NCBI GenBank assembly: GCA_039619475.1
Contig: CM077115.1
Coordinates: forward strand, 479,768,400 to 479,832,399
DNA length: 64,000 bases
Reading direction: 5' to 3'
DNA from: Icerya purchasi
Taxonomy: Eukaryota > Arthropoda > Insecta > Hemiptera > Monophlebidae
Made by a program: the position numbers and the translations under genes. The stretch's first letter is position 1, and each line of letters opens with the position of its first letter. Shown piece by piece: positions 38,209 through 50,994 of the stretch. A model generated the notes under the pieces. It ran no database searches. It had not been told where the DNA came from and saw only the letters and a program-made list of their open reading frames with translations.

Positions 38209-38560
38209 ATAAAACTCGGCCATTTTGGCCTCGTAAGGGGCTATGCCTCTTGACCCCTTTTGCTTACATTTCTATCTCTTTCTCTTCTATATTTCGTATA
38301 AAATGATCAAAATTTAGAACGTAATTCTACATCGGTCCATATGAATGTAATAACATAATCGCAGTAATCCTATGAAATATAACAAACGTTACATAAAATT
38401 GGAACATTTTTTTCGGACATTTTTTCTAATGTAGGGTAGCCTAAGAATTACGTTGTAATTAATATATATTAATTACAACGTAATTCTTAGGCTACCCCAC
38501 ATTAGAAAAAATGTCCCAATTTTCGTAAAAATTCAAATATATCATTCTACTTTTTATTAT
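38209..38560 (+). repeat. Dispersed repeat B, copy 2, ending in a 102-bp palindrome
   Basis: It shares CTCGGCCATTTTGGCCTCGT, TATAAAATGATCAAAATTTA, GAACGTAATTC and the ACAAACGTTACATAA word with 25755-26120. Its end forms a near-perfect palindrome at 38415-38516 centred at 38465/38466 (AATATATATT), with one mismatch pair over about 51 bp per arm. The right arm repeats the terminal GTAGCCTAAGAATTACGTTG segment in inverted orientation, so two repeat ends are fused head to head. Confidence 0.75.
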
Positions 38561-40633
38561 TTTAACCCTCCAGATCTTTTAGCAAAGGGTGTGAGACTTC
38601 CGCCAACAACCACACAAAGAAAAAAAAGTTACCAGAAAACGTAGAAAGTCGACAATCTACGCAAATAGCCCTTAAAAAAAAGTTATCTTAAACTAACTGA
38701 TAAAAAACCTAGTTCGCTTTTCCGATTTTTGGTTTTTGTCGTTTTAGATTGTTCAGCTTGAAAAACCTGAAGCCCTTAACTCGGATTATTACATTGCAGA
38801 TTGCGAACAGGGGACGTTGCCGCCTTACTTTGAACTTTTCCGATTTCTCGGCGTAAAATAATGACCACATTCACACCAATTTCTTAATTGGCGGTAATTT
38901 CGCTGTGACAGGTTTGGGGAATCATAGGACTATGTTTTCTGCCGAATTAATCGCTATCATTCCCCCATTCGTACCATTATATTCGTAGTATTTAAATTTG
39001 TTGTAAAAAAAAAAATTTTAGTATAACTCTTTACATTTGCAACTATTTGCCGGATGGTGAGAAAAAAAATTTAAAAAAGTACCCCCTCTCCGCACTTCTA
39101 TGTAATAACAAGTTGATTTTTAAAGAACTTCGAAGCGATGACGCATTTTCTCTTATTACCCAGCTTGTCGATATGTTAAAATAAAACTGTTTAAAGCAAT
39201 TCCGGATAATTTACTCTTATTCCGTGTTTCGATGGGATTTCTGAGAATTCAGACGTTAACGCTTCTTTTATCGATAAAGAGTTTTCATTTTATTTTTATT
39301 CGCCATCTTTAATTTTTATTTTTAAGGGAACAGAAAATTTTAATTAAAACGAATCCTATCCGCTCACGTTCGAACAGTGGTAATGTCACAAAAAACAATG
39401 ATCATTTTAGAATGATAAGGTAATTAATAAAAAAAAAAGTTTCATATTTGTGACAATACTCCTCATCATTTCACGATTTTAAAACACGGAAGTACATTAC
39501 AAACAACAATTTCGGGGAACAGCCAATACCGAAATTGATAAATATGTATACCACGTTTCTGAATCGAACGAAAATTTCCCTATTAAAAATGATGAATCTG
39601 ATGTAGCAGTAGATATGAAATATAATTGTGCATTCTACAATGGAGACAATTTTGATCGAGTACACGGAGCTACCTGATATTACGGACAACGATGATGCAA
39701 ATCAAATTCGCTTCATGATGTTGTATTATTTATATTTGCATGCATCAAATTGAATAGCGGAATTTACCAATTTGATGCGCGAATCGTATTAACAAATCCA
39801 TTATCAAGCTGCTAATGTGAACAAGAAGCTATTATGTCGTTTAAAGATTGGTTAAAAATCATTTAAATATGCTACATATAATAGTTTGAATCTGGAGGCA
39901 AATATGAATACAGATTATAGGCAACATGCCAATATTTTCGATGAAGTTCGAATTTTGCCAACTTCGTCGTCTATCATCTGTGAGTCTTGTTTTAGACGCA
40001 CTCATTAAATTCTTAAAAGAGTTCTTAAATATTGCTTGTTACGTTCCCACTTTATACATTTATAGGGTAGGAGGGTTCTGATTTCAAACTGAAAACATAT
40101 TAGTGTAATGCTTTCATTTTGAATCGGATTTTTTATGAACTTTTTTTATGGAACGGAGGGGGTACATGCTATTAAATAGTATGGCAGATCTTAATTTTCT
40201 TCTTTGATCGCGCATTACACAAATAAATGGGAAAACGTTGGCCTATATTTATAAACTCGTATGATTTGTGTCTATACTCACACGTATTAATAACCACACT
40301 CGAAATTAAAAATCATACGTAAACTGGTGAAAATAAAGATACTCCTACGTTCGTCCACATATGACACAACGAATTCATTCATCATTTATGTACCCAAAAA
40401 TCCTTACTATAAAAGTAATAATATTAATCATAAAAATTCGATAATCATTTAGAGAGCAGTAATATTAAGTACATACATTTGACCAGAGAATTTTTCAGTA
40501 TAGTCCGGTCACTTCAAATAGATACTCGATTGCCGTTCGTACACTACATACCAAAGTAATTTGTTTACGAAACGTTATAATTAATAAGAAAATAATGATA
40601 TAAATAAGAAAAACATAAATCGAAAACAATTCT
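38561..40633. other. Non-coding stretch, no gene recognised
   Basis: Mostly AT-rich. The minus-strand 72-codon frame at 39471-39689 shows no recognisable domain. Confidence 0.45.
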
Positions 40634-40828
40634 TATTGACTGCACTTCATATTAACTGCACTTCATATTGACTGCACTGCATATTGACTGCACTACATAT
40701 TGACTGTGCTGCATATTGACTGCGCTGCATATTGACTGCACTGCATATTGACTGCACTGCATATTTACTGCACTGAATATTGACTGCACTGCATATTTAC
40801 TGCACTGCATATTTACTGCATTGCATAG
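40634..40828. repeat. 16-bp minisatellite, about twelve copies
   Basis: Head-to-tail copies of GACTGCACTGCATATT with point changes (CTTC, CTAC, TGCTG variants). A minus-strand open frame across it (40652-40909) gives a repetitive peptide only because the period is not a multiple of three, and it is not a credible gene. Confidence 0.9.
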
Positions 40829-43089
40829 CAACCGATAGCACGAAATTAAATCGTTCAATTCACTCTTCCTGTTTCCAGAAATTAACTGAAAGTGCCCGTC
40901 TGATCGCATACAAGTCGATATTTCTACTTCGAATTAATCATCGATAGGTATAGCGCAGTGGTGTCACTTTTTCCAGCTTTTAAATAAGAAATTTAATTTT
41001 AATTTGAATAAATTTATGCGAGGCGAGCAGTCGGCGCTACGGTTTCCTTTAATTTAATTAAATAAAGGTGTTGCTTGTTGTTCGGAGGGCGAACAAGTCA
41101 AAGGCAGGCTGAAAAAATTTGCATCCCGCTGTGATGGATTCTGCAACGTCGTCGTTCTAGCGGCAATGTACGCAGACAGTTGCTTGTTGGCGCACTGACA
41201 CCTACAATCTATTGTTATCAACGTTGTGAAAGTTTGCGAAATTGTCAGCGCTCTTAGTTACCTTTCGCAGTTCATTTTAATAATTACTTCCTCTTAGATC
41301 GTAATTAAACGAGAACCATATCACCTTTCCAGTATGTTTCCTCTTAATTTATAACCGAAACATCTATATAATATGCGGCTAATAATAGATTCGATAATAA
41401 ACAAGTCGACCCCCTAGCCAGGTGGCAGCGACACTCCTCATCTACCCTAATTACAGAGCGGGAAATATTCTTATGTTTTCTTACACTTATTTTTCTTCTA
41501 AAACAATATTGCGGCGGGAAAATATCAAAATCAAGCTAACTTTAAATATTGCAAAATTAAGCGTTTTTAAATATTAAATAAGAGTAAATATTAAACATAA
41601 AATTTCCACAATCGTCCGCACTGAGCAAAAATGTTTAATCGTTCCTATTCCGTTCCACTTAATGCGCTACTCTTTGGAAGTTGTTTTTACTGTTGAAACT
41701 ATCAAGCATTCACCTCGCCATCTACTTGATATTCCTTTTTTTTTTACGTTTATAGTATTGTCATAGATGTCGGAAAGTGGTCCTATGCGACCATCTTTTA
41801 GTCTCGCTATAGATGACCTAATACATATTTAATCACGTCTATAAATTAATTTCTGTTTTACGTGTACTAGAAACTAATTTAATCATTTTCATTAATTTAG
41901 ATCTGTCTAGCGTGTTTTTCAGTTTATTAATAATTCTCAAAGACCGAAAATTAATATATAAACAAACTACGACACTTGTTTTCCTGTAGAGATTACCACC
42001 GTCGCTGGGTAATTTCTCCATTCACCGGTCTTTCCTTTATTCTCACCTGCTGTTCGATCATGGGACACAAATTGTAAAATTACAAGAAAAAAACAAACTA
42101 CGGTACAGTCATAGGGACTGCCGACAGAAGTAAAAACTTAAAACTATGAAATAATGGTGTTTTTTTTTTTGAATTTACAGATTAAAAAAAAAAAAAATTG
42201 TAATATCAAAAATTTAAATTTCATAATTTGTAACCTCGATTATTAACATTAGTCTGGTTTTCACATCTCACTCCGAGTAACAATTATATACATACATTTT
42301 TATATGGTTCGTTTATTAATCAAAACACACATGACGATGGGCTGCGCAAACGTAATAAAAAACATAAATACAACTTAATTAAAATAATAATTATTATACA
42401 TAGTATTTATATTTAAAGAAATTTAAATGAACTTAATTTTCAACATTATGTTCATTGTTTACATCATTATCATCATTAATTTCAACAATACTTAGATTAT
42501 TTATTCTTTCAAACTTTTCATTATATTCTGAAAAGAATACAATAGGCTTAACTGAAGTAATAAATGAAACTGTTTGATTCGAATTTATGTAAATATGTTG
42601 TAAAAACCGCATTGATCGTCGTTTTATATTTGGTAGTACTGAGTTTTCGATCATTGGATATAGTCAAACCTAATGCTTCATTCAAAAATTGCAACATACT
42701 TCATTATTAAATAATGTTCACGATATAATTTACTGGCATCACAAATTTTTATTATTCCCCATATCAGTAGTTCTAATATAATTAAATAAATTTTTATATC
42801 TTTTCTTGTAGTTTATTACCGATTACACGGTCGTGAGAGTAGCGAGGGGTAGAGGAAAGACATTACGCCATCGCTAACAACGTTAGCGGTTTTATTTCTC
42901 GCACTAGTCGATAACATTAGCATGACCGTGACGTGCGTGACGCGAATCCACATAAGTTTTTCCCCTACAAAAAATCGCTAAACACGCCTAAAGACGTTTT
43001 CACTTCAAAAAAGATAACGTTTCACTCGCAAAACGCTTACCGCCAACGTCTTACGAACTTCTTTCTTCCTGTAAGAAAATTCCTATCCT
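40829..43089. other. Non-coding stretch, no gene recognised
   Basis: Mixed AT-rich sequence. A moderately GC-richer patch lies at 41080-41250. No exon or transposon domain could be supported. Confidence 0.4.
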
Positions 43090-44090
43090 TGCTCGTATCT
43101 CCTTACAACCTAGTTCTTATTTTCTTTATGTAATCTCCTCTTCTAATCTTCCTTACTTCTCCTTCGATTTAGCTAATCTCACGCATTCTCCTACTGCCCT
43201 TGCTGTCCGAATCTCTATCTCGAACCGTTGCTATACAGGAATTCCGTAATTCCTTACTTTCTCTACATGTGGAATATCTTTACTGATGGCTCGGTGGGTC
43301 CTGACGAAGTTGAAGCCTGAGGAAATTAATCACTCTGAAGTCTCCCTTCCTTCTGATCCCTATTTACAGCCGAACTCATGGCTATCCTACGTTTTGTTAT
43401 TTATGTTTTCCCCCATCGCTATTTCACAAACTATTTGATTATCTCTGATTCCATGAGTGCCCTTCAGGCCGTATGTTCTACTTTTCCCACATACTCATGT
43501 GATTTTATCATTCTTCGAATACGAGTCTCCTTCATGATCTTTTTTTCTCTTCATTCGATCCGTGTTGATTTATTGTCCTAGTCATGCAGGCATTGCATTG
43601 AAGGCGATGAATTGACGAATTTTCTGGCTCGAGTCTCCTGCGCCAACTTCTTCTCTAAAATTCCCAGCTTGAATCTTCTACCTCTTTTTGAATAACTATA
43701 TTTCAAATACTGATCTTATGCTCTGTTCTTTTCTAATAATCTATCTCACTATTCAACCCGTAGTTCCTTGATTTCCCCTTACTTCGGCGTTCTGCCATCG
43801 TTTCCATTATTCGCTTACGTCGTAACCACGCATTTCTCTCGTTTTCGTCTTTCCGTTTTGCCCTCTTCACCTTAACCATGAGGCTTTCTATGATTTCAAT
43901 CACATTCTTTTCCCTCTCAAACGAATGATCTACTATTTTCTACTCTCGGCTCTTCGTCGTTCCCTTCTTTGTCCGTCATTCCTTTATTCAATTCTTATAT
44001 ATTATCTATCTCTAACAGAATTTCTATTTGATTCTTTCCCCCTCTATATTGCTTCTGGACATAAAATCTTTAAAATAAAAAAAAGAAATC
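43090..44090 (+). mobile_element. Family A non-LTR retrotransposon, RNase H part, decayed
   Basis: The plus strand reads a C-rich/T-rich coding style like the 52 kb copy. At about 43267-43320 is IFTDGSVGPDEV, the first RNase H aspartate block. At 43378-43581 an open frame has LIISDSMSALQAV, matching LIVSDSKSVLQAI. At about 43560-43630 are frame-shifted remains of the SH.GI.GDELTNFLA block. The copy ends near 44090 in an A-rich stretch. Stops and frameshifts are common. Confidence 0.65.
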
Positions 44091-44369
44091 CAGAACTTAT
44101 CGTTGTCAGGATACATTTAGCTTTCATAATGATCATTAAAAGCTCTTAAATATTCTTCTTAATGACCATTTAAGTTTTAGAATTTTGTTTGTTTTTGGGA
44201 TTTCCTAGAAGTGTGTTTGCACTTTTGTGCGCGTCCTGTAACTGCTACGATTTTCACAACCCACGAAAATACAATTTAGGACTGTAACGGTAAAATTTGC
44301 TTGCTTAGCAATAGCTAATATGCTAACTATAGCCGCTAGACTTTTTTTTTTCTAGTTTTTGTTTTCAGA
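44091..44369. other. Short non-coding gap
   Basis: AT-rich linker between two retroelement fragments. A T tract lies at 44341-44352. Confidence 0.5.
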
Positions 44370-45060
44370 AATTATTTTTGAGTCACCTACGCAGATCTTC
44401 CTGTTTCGAACGAATCTCTTACTGCTATATTTGCAGACGATACGGCTATTCTGTGCTCTAATAAATGCCCAAAAATAAATCTAATATCACGCTATAAGCG
44501 TCAATTGATATAATCTTCAAGTGGTGCAGGCGATGGAGAATTAAGATCAACGTCGATCCACATAATGTTCACCAATAGACATGTAGGTCATCAAGCTATT
44601 AAAATTAATAAAACAATACCGTTAAAACAGGAAGTAAAGTATCTGGGCATTCACCTTGATTGTAGACTAACATGGAGCAGCCATATCATGACAAAAAGAA
44701 ACGAATTAAATATTAGAACATGGAAGATGTATTAGTTACTAGGCAGAAAGTCGTAGCTCTCTGTAGATAATAAAATATTACTCTACAGGCAGATTCTTGT
44801 TCTAATATGGGAGGTATGGTTGCGGGCTCTGCGACTGCAGCGCAGATTTAAATATAAATATAATACTAACAATAAGACGTTGAGAGCAATGGTTGATGCT
44901 CCGTGGTACGTAAGTAATAAAACTCTGCACCAAGATCTTAACATTCCTTATATCTTATTCTTTATAGCGTCATACTTAATTCCTGAGCGTCGGCGACTAC
45001 CTATTCGTACATCTCAGCTGTACAGACATTGTTCATAGCAATTGTCATATGCAACACGAG
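44370..45060 (+). mobile_element. Jockey-like non-LTR retrotransposon RT fragment
   Basis: Plus-strand translation around 44430-44465 gives LTAIFADDTAILCS, the RT catalytic YxDD block as FADD. Then at about 44620-44690 comes KYLGIHLDCRLTWSSHI, followed by a KILLYRQILVLIWE(V)W segment. An open frame at 44820-45038 has TLRAMVDAPWYVSN and LHQDLNIPYI. This sequence of blocks (FADDTA, YLG..LD..L.W..HI, ...LYK....P...YG...W, ...L....APWYV.N..L..DL.I) is the palm-to-thumb region of jockey-clade elements. Stops and frameshifts are present. Confidence 0.75.
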
Positions 45061-45099
45061 TGTACACGCGCAAGACTTCATTCGACACTGATTAGTAAT

Positions 45100-45327
45100 C
45101 ATTTGATTTATCGATATACAAGTGTAGTCCCATGTATGTCTGCTGTGTACTAATTAGCACGCATATGATGGTATACGTGGTGTTTTTCCATTGCCTTCCA
45201 CATGATTATTATTATCGAGTATTTAATTTAATTCTTTGTAATAAGTTCTGTCGTCGCCCGGGATCGAACCCGTGACCACCGTAACAACAAAAGTCAATCG
45301 CTCTAGCAACTAGGCTATCGCGAAAGG
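45100..45327 (-). mobile_element. tRNA-derived SINE
   Basis: On the minus strand, a tRNA-like head starts near 45325 with TAGCCTAGTTGCTAGAGCG (pol III A box) and continues to GGTTCGATCC at 45270-45261 (B box), embedded in CACGGGTTCGATCCCGGG. Downstream on the same strand is GGAAGGCAATGGAAAAACAC, a block shared by many insect SINEs that follow the tRNA head. The body continues to roughly 45100, where the boundary is unclear. The head is not a functional tRNA, because no acceptor stem closes and no CCA-compatible end is seen. Orientation is opposite to the RT fragment next to it. Confidence 0.75.
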
Positions 45328-45330
45328 GAG

Positions 45331-46029
45331 GTTATTGCAAAATCAGCCACAAGGCACATCGGAAGATTTGAAGTCATACGAACGTACTATAGCGTTATTG
45401 AATAATCCGACGGAGACATGTTGGCTGCGCAGGAAGAAGCCATTAAACTTAAGTGCTTAAATTAAGCTTGGGTCCTACGTCAGTGATCATTCAAGTGTTT
45501 AAAGTATATAACAGAATCTAGTGGTAGCCTAATGGGCTAAGTACAGATTTGCGAAAAAATAAAAGTCATCCTTTAGTCCGTTTTTTTCCTAATTCTACCA
45601 TTATATTAAACGTTTCAGAGGACTATATGTACATCTCGAAGAATTTAAAATCGGTATCCCATTTCCAAATTTTTTATTACTCCAATCCGTCGCCCTGAAA
45701 ATTCCTTCGAGAACATGATTAAAAATAGTAGTGGCTCAGATTACAATAGCGTCTTTCTCCGTTCATTATTATCCGCGCCTTTTTTTTTACATTTTTTGAA
45801 TTAATATTGTGTAATTTTCCGGCAGTACCCCTTGGTTTTTCAATGATTCTATCATAAAATCATATATTACACTCTATTACAATCTAAAATTCCACGTATT
45901 TTTTCTCACAATCTGATTTACTGTGTAGAGATTGTCGAAAAAGATCCTTTAAAGTCGACATCTTCTATGGGTTTTTTCGAGGAAGGTTTTATTCTACCCT
46001 CCCACTAACTGGAAGAATATTTTTTAAAT
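45331..46029. other. Non-coding stretch, no gene recognised
   Basis: No coding or repeat signal that I can support. Confidence 0.4.
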
Positions 46030-47300
46030 AGTTTGTATATAGCGTCGACCGAGCTTCGCTCGGATTTATTCCAAACTCGTAGATTAGTTAAAGCATAAAC
46101 TTTGTAAACATTCAAAAATACAATAATAATAAAAGCATAATAGGAAAGTTACAACATTGCATTGGTCTGTTTTTCAATTTTGAAAGTGAGTATTTTAGTT
46201 TGCGCAGTATTTAAAAACGCTATATAAATTCGTGAAGAAGTTTGATCTCTAAAGCAGGAACACTGTATGCCTCCATGTGTCCTAGAACAATCTATTTCTA
46301 GGACGCACAACTAGCTAATTCGCGAATTTTATTTAAAAAAAACGTTCCAGCCATTTCCGAGAACCTGGTAACCTGTGTGTGTGCGAGAATTGCTCATTTA
46401 ATAAGATACATATTAATCGAATTTTACACGGACATAGACTTGGAAATCAGTCAAACATTTAGCAATGATAGGCGCACAGTACGGAAACTAGAGATTTTTG
46501 TATAGATCGTGTTATTCGTTTTCATGTTGAAGTAGGCCAGAAATATTATTACAAATTATCATCTGTTCAGCTCTACAATATCGTCATATACATTTTAATT
46601 GGCAATTAAATCCGTTGCGTAAAGCGTAAATACGTTTCATCACGAAACAAAAATATTACGCCTTTATTAAATAAATTTATTATCTTTCACCATAATAAAT
46701 AGGCGTTTCGCCTATTTTTTAATAAAACCCGAAAAATCGAACAATTCGCCTCATTCATTTTAAAATCACACATTTGACGAAATTTCCTCAACGATAATAC
46801 CTCGCAACAAATTTTTGACCCTAAAATTCCCCAATTCGTGAACTTCATTAACATCGTCAGAGCCATTTCCAAGAACTCAGTTGCATATATGTGTATATGT
46901 ATATATATATATATAACTTTTGCTCATATTATAAGATAGTACCTAGTGATCGAAATTCGCTCGGATTTATTGTGAACAGATCAGTTCAAATATTTGTGAG
47001 TTTTTCGTAAACGTTTAAATAGAGAACAACAATACGTGTGGTTCAATAGGGAAATTACGATTGCATAATTTTTCAATTTTAAACGTATATTTTATTAATT
47101 TTAATTTTCGTAACATTCAATATCGCCACAGAAACCGTATTTAAACGCGGCGAACCTATTGAAGGGAAACCGAGACAGAAAAAGATCGCGTTATTTGCTT
47201 TGAGAAGCAGTGTTGTATTGCAAGCTGCCAAAGTATGCTAGTTAAAAATACCAAATTAGGTTACAAAATAGCTAATTGAGAAAGGAATTTACGGGTAAAA
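46030..47300 (+). repeat. Cluster of dispersed-repeat copies
   Basis: CTTCGCTCGGATTTATT at about 46062 and ATTCGCTCGGATTTATT at about 46954 start two similar blocks that share AAATAATAG-type words and a TTTTTCAATTTT segment. AGCCATTTCCGAGAAC at about 46350 and AGCCATTTCCAAGAAC at about 46860 are each followed by a TG-rich or TA-rich tract, then TTGCTCAT..ATAAGATA. This order (AGCC(A/G)TTTCC.AGA, dinucleotide tract, TTGCTCA..TATAAGATA) is the usual 3' end of a widespread insect interspersed repeat. At least two partial copies in direct orientation are present. Confidence 0.5.
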
Positions 47301-47993
47301 AGACGAGAACTACTGAATCGATTTCATGCACTATTTCCCAGGTTGTTATCGAACTGAAATTCTAATCCGGAAGTGGAGAATGATAGGTTTCACACTTTAT
47401 CGGAAAAGGCTATTACATACTTTCCAGCTATTACCAACATTAGGTAGTAGAATTAGCTGGTCATCAATGGAAATGTTAATAAATCGAAGTTTACTTATTG
47501 TATATAGTTCATATTGTATTGTTATAATCAGTTCAAAGTCAATGTTCGCTTTAGTTGAAGCTGCCGCAGTTATTGTATCTACCAATATTCCAAAATTCCT
47601 CACCAATTTGAACCTTAAATAGATGAGAATGGTAACGATAAAAATTAAAACAGATCAAAAAGTTACAGCTCTGATTTCTCGATATCCGAAAAAATATTAG
47701 AAAAAGTGAAGTAAAAACGCCAATAGCAGAACCGTTCGCAATAATTAATTTACTAACATATTCAGGTTGCATTTACAAATTTCACAACGAACCTTCGCTG
47801 TTCATACTCTTTCAGTTGTTTTTAATTCGTAAATATAAAGAAACACACACGCGGCACGCAAATACTCTTTCAACTATTAATTCGTAGATTTCACGTTTCG
47901 CTTTTAATTATCATCTTAAAATGTTTCTCTCTCTTTATTTTTTCCTATATTTTAAGAAAACTACTAAAAAGGAAATTAACCGCAAACAATATA
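47301..47993. other. Non-coding stretch, no gene recognised
   Basis: Overlapping open frames on both strands (47326-47622) have no recognisable domain. Confidence 0.45.
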
Positions 47994-48941
47994 CGTGAGG
48001 CGTTCAATAAATAACGTGTGACATGTCTTCGAAAATGGCCTTCCAGGCATCTAAAAATTATGAAAAAAATAGCAAAGAAACTAGAAGAAATACCCTTTAT
48101 TTTTCGACATCATTTCCAAAAACATTAAAGGCATTTATCATAGCGGGTCACGAGTTTAAAGATACCGTCATGGTAAAACTGGGGGCGGTGGATTTAGCGA
48201 AAAATTTCGTTACTGCCCCCATGACCTCGTCTGTAACGAAACGTTTTCCACGCATTCCAAATCGGAAAAAGGCGAAAATCCAAAAGTGCCGCCACATCAG
48301 GCGAGTATAATCGATGTGAAAATTCGTCCCAATTTTTATTTTTAATTCACGTGCGAACAAGGACAGACGTGTGTGTCGCGCATTATCGTGCAAAAGAACT
48401 GCTCCCCAGACTGCAGCCATATCTCTTCCGATTAATGGCTCAATGAATTACCGCATGAGTGTCACGGTAAGTTTACTCCGTTATCGCATCCTTCTGCGTA
48501 CGAAATTGCAACAGTAGGAGTCCGTGCCCGATGCAGAAGATGGTTACGAGAACCTTCCGGCAGAGCATTCAGTTTTGACTTTTGGCGGACCTGGTTGACC
48601 TTTCATTATTCACACTTTACTCGCTTCCTTTGTCTCTGAGACACGCTGACACGTCATAATGCTATTTGCATCGTACGCTATGCACAGTCTGCAATCAATT
48701 TTTGCACCTACAACTTCTTCAGCTGTCAGAAATTTGGTGACTGTGCGTGTCTCATAACTCACCGGCTTGAAAACGTTCACCGACATGTTTCACATGTGCG
48801 TACGAAGTTCTACTGATCAGATCAGAATGCGGAAAACATCATTCTATTGGTATTTTCCTCCTCTAACTCCCGCATAAATTTCACTAAATTTTACCAAACA
48901 GCGGGCTGCAAAATAAGCCGTGTCACGTATTGAACACCCCT

Positions 48942-48946
<5 letters not shown>
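47994..48946 (-). mobile_element. Mariner-like transposon, decayed full-length copy
   Basis: The ends are imperfect inverted repeats: ACGTGAGGCGTTCAATA on the left, and on the right (reverse complement) TGCGAGGGGTGTTCAATAC, each followed by a GTG(T)GACA word. On the minus strand a C-terminal transposase frame at 48148-48420 has AVLLHDNARHT (the second catalytic aspartate block, usually LLHDNARPH), then a GKRFVTDEVMGAV segment, normal for the mariner C-terminus. Upstream pieces on the same strand include a GQPGPPK stretch and a DCRLCIAYD-like stretch. Stops and frameshifts throughout mean no active protein. Length of about 950 bp is short for a complete mariner, so internal deletion is likely. 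Confidence 0.65.

Positions 48947-48972
<26 letters not shown>
48941..48972. repeat. AT dinucleotide microsatellite
   Basis: An uninterrupted AT run next to the mariner end. Such TA-rich targets are typical of mariner insertion. Confidence 0.8.
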
Positions 48973-48979
<7 letters not shown>

Positions 48980-49959
48980 CATATACTGTAATGTGTTCAT
49001 TACAAGATGCAAATAAAATTCAAAGAAAAAGAAGATAAAAATAATATAAACATAAAATAAAAATAAAACATAATTTAAAATGTATGGTGCGAGAGTAAAT
49101 GTGCACATGTTTGAAATCCTGTTGTCCGTTGGCCAATCACCATCCAAAAAAAGGATCTACCTGATAGGGTCAGCTCCAGCGGTCACTAGTGGAAGGACGG
49201 GAAAATTTAGAAATAACGGAAAAAAGATTTTTAGAGAAAATCAGTCTTTCTTTACCTCCGCTGAAAGTTAAATTATTTTTCTTCTCTCAAGTCAGTCAGA
49301 TGTTAACCATCAGTCTCAGCAAAACAGTTCCGGTCTTGTAGTCAAGGAAAAGTTATAACATTTGATTCGTGCTCTATCGTCGTCTAAAGTATTCGGTACT
49401 CTTAGCAGTAGTAAATTAAATTCGTCAATTATCGAAATTAGTAAAGCCGATTACTATCTAATCAGATTTATCCGTACCAACGGATCAACATTGCCACCGA
49501 TAACAGTGATACGTAGAATTTTATTAATTAATTTTGTACAATATTTCGTTGTTATATTCGTAGATAATTATTGTTTTTTTTAGCGATCGACCGGTACAGA
49601 AAGATAGGTGTAAAGTATTATAAAATATATTGTTATCGAATAATTTAATATCATAATAATAATCACCATAAACAATAAACCAAAAAATTAAGATTTAAAA
49701 AAAAAAATATCCACGAGAGTAAAACCTCGTGGTTGGCATCCGTGTGAGCTTAAACAGTAAACGGTAACGTTTCATTCGGCATCCCTGGTAGGAAATTAAA
49801 ATATATCGCCAAAAACACATATGTATATACCGTTTCAATATATATGTATGTATATATTGATACGGATTCGGTATTTGCAGCGCTATCTTTTGACGATGTC
49901 CGAGTTATAAAAATACTCCCCGAAACGTCATTAATTCACGATCTCTCGGACATCGTTCT
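48973..49959. other. Non-coding stretch, no gene recognised
   Basis: AT-rich with short frames only. Confidence 0.45.
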
Positions 49960-50440
49960 TTTTAGCCGTCGCTTTGCCTTGTCAAGTATGCTTACTCGGC
50001 CAAAACGGAAAATCCCGTGCCTGTTCGTTCGATCGGTTGCACCGGGATGATACTACACTAGTGTCTGTGTAGTGGTAGTGGTTGAGGGCTAAGGCAGTGA
50101 CATGTGCTTGCGGCGAAAGCGCGGAATACTGTGTGTCGAATGACCTTGAGCCAAGCGGAGATTTCGGATGTATCCCGCCAAAAGTCAGGCAGGGTAGTTA
50201 GTGCGGTGATCTATGCAGAAGTATTCTTCTAAAAAACTTCTGCGTAGCCTTTGTTACGGTAGCGCAACATTGTGCTCGCTCGCTGACCTTCTCGTCGCCG
50301 TCGTCGCGTTGCTTCGTTCTAGTCATGCAACGTTTTTAACTAGTCGCTCCGGATGCAGCGAAATAAATTTTTTTTTTTGTATAAATTTACTGTGTAATAT
50401 TGTCATTGTTTCCTTTTTTTTTGTCGTACGTACGAACTAG
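49960..50440. promoter_or_regulatory. GC- and CpG-richer patch, possible promoter or 5' UTR
   Basis: Composition rises sharply here (for example TGCTTGCGGCGAAAGCGCGG at about 50105, and TCGTCGCCGTCGTCGCG at about 50292) compared with surrounding AT-rich DNA. No long frame with recognisable domain crosses it, and the 75-codon frame at 50213-50440 shows none. It may be regulatory DNA or an untranslated exon. Strand and function are unknown. Confidence 0.25.
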
Positions 50441-50724
50441 TAAAACACCAAATCCGGATTTACATGTTATTTTGTTTTAACATACGCGTTTCTTTGTGCT
50501 TCAAAGTATTTTCCGTTGGACACGTGGTGAAAGAGAGGGCCTCGTGAAATCTCCTGCGTGGATAAACTGCCGCTATTCCGGCTATATTTTTTTTTGTTTT
50601 GTTGTTTCCTTTTTTTTAAATTTCGAATAGTAATAACAATAATAAAATAATAAAAAAGCCTAATTCTAATTAACTCGATAAATGCATTCGTATCGAATGG
50701 TAATCCGTAAGAGGGACTAAAAAG

Positions 50725-50905
50725 ATAGAATTCGTATTAATGGCGTCCGGAATAGGAACCAAAAATTAAACTCAAATAGTAGACATTCATATCAATAGCA
50801 CCCGCAACAGGAAAGATCGTAATTCGTATTAATAGCGCCCGTAACAGGGACGATCAGAAAATACGTAATTCGTATTAATGGCTTCCTGAAATCAGGGACT
50901 CGAGA
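50725..50905. repeat. Degenerate tandem repeat of about 45-65 bp
   Basis: About four copies of AATTCGTATTAATGGCGTCC followed by GGAACAGG-like sequence, with variable spacers. Copies differ at several positions. Confidence 0.6.
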
Positions 50906-50957
50906 ACTAGTCGATTCAATAAAAAAAAATCATATAAAAAAATAGTTTAATCCGTAT

Positions 50958-50994
<37 letters not shown>

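Noticed and set aside
40652..40909. 85-codon repetitive open frame on the minus strand
   Set aside because: It is a by-product of the 16-bp minisatellite, whose period gives a repetitive peptide in any frame.
45253..45325. Intact tRNA gene
   Set aside because: A and B boxes are present, but the acceptor stem does not close and a SINE body follows, so it was called a tRNA-derived SINE.
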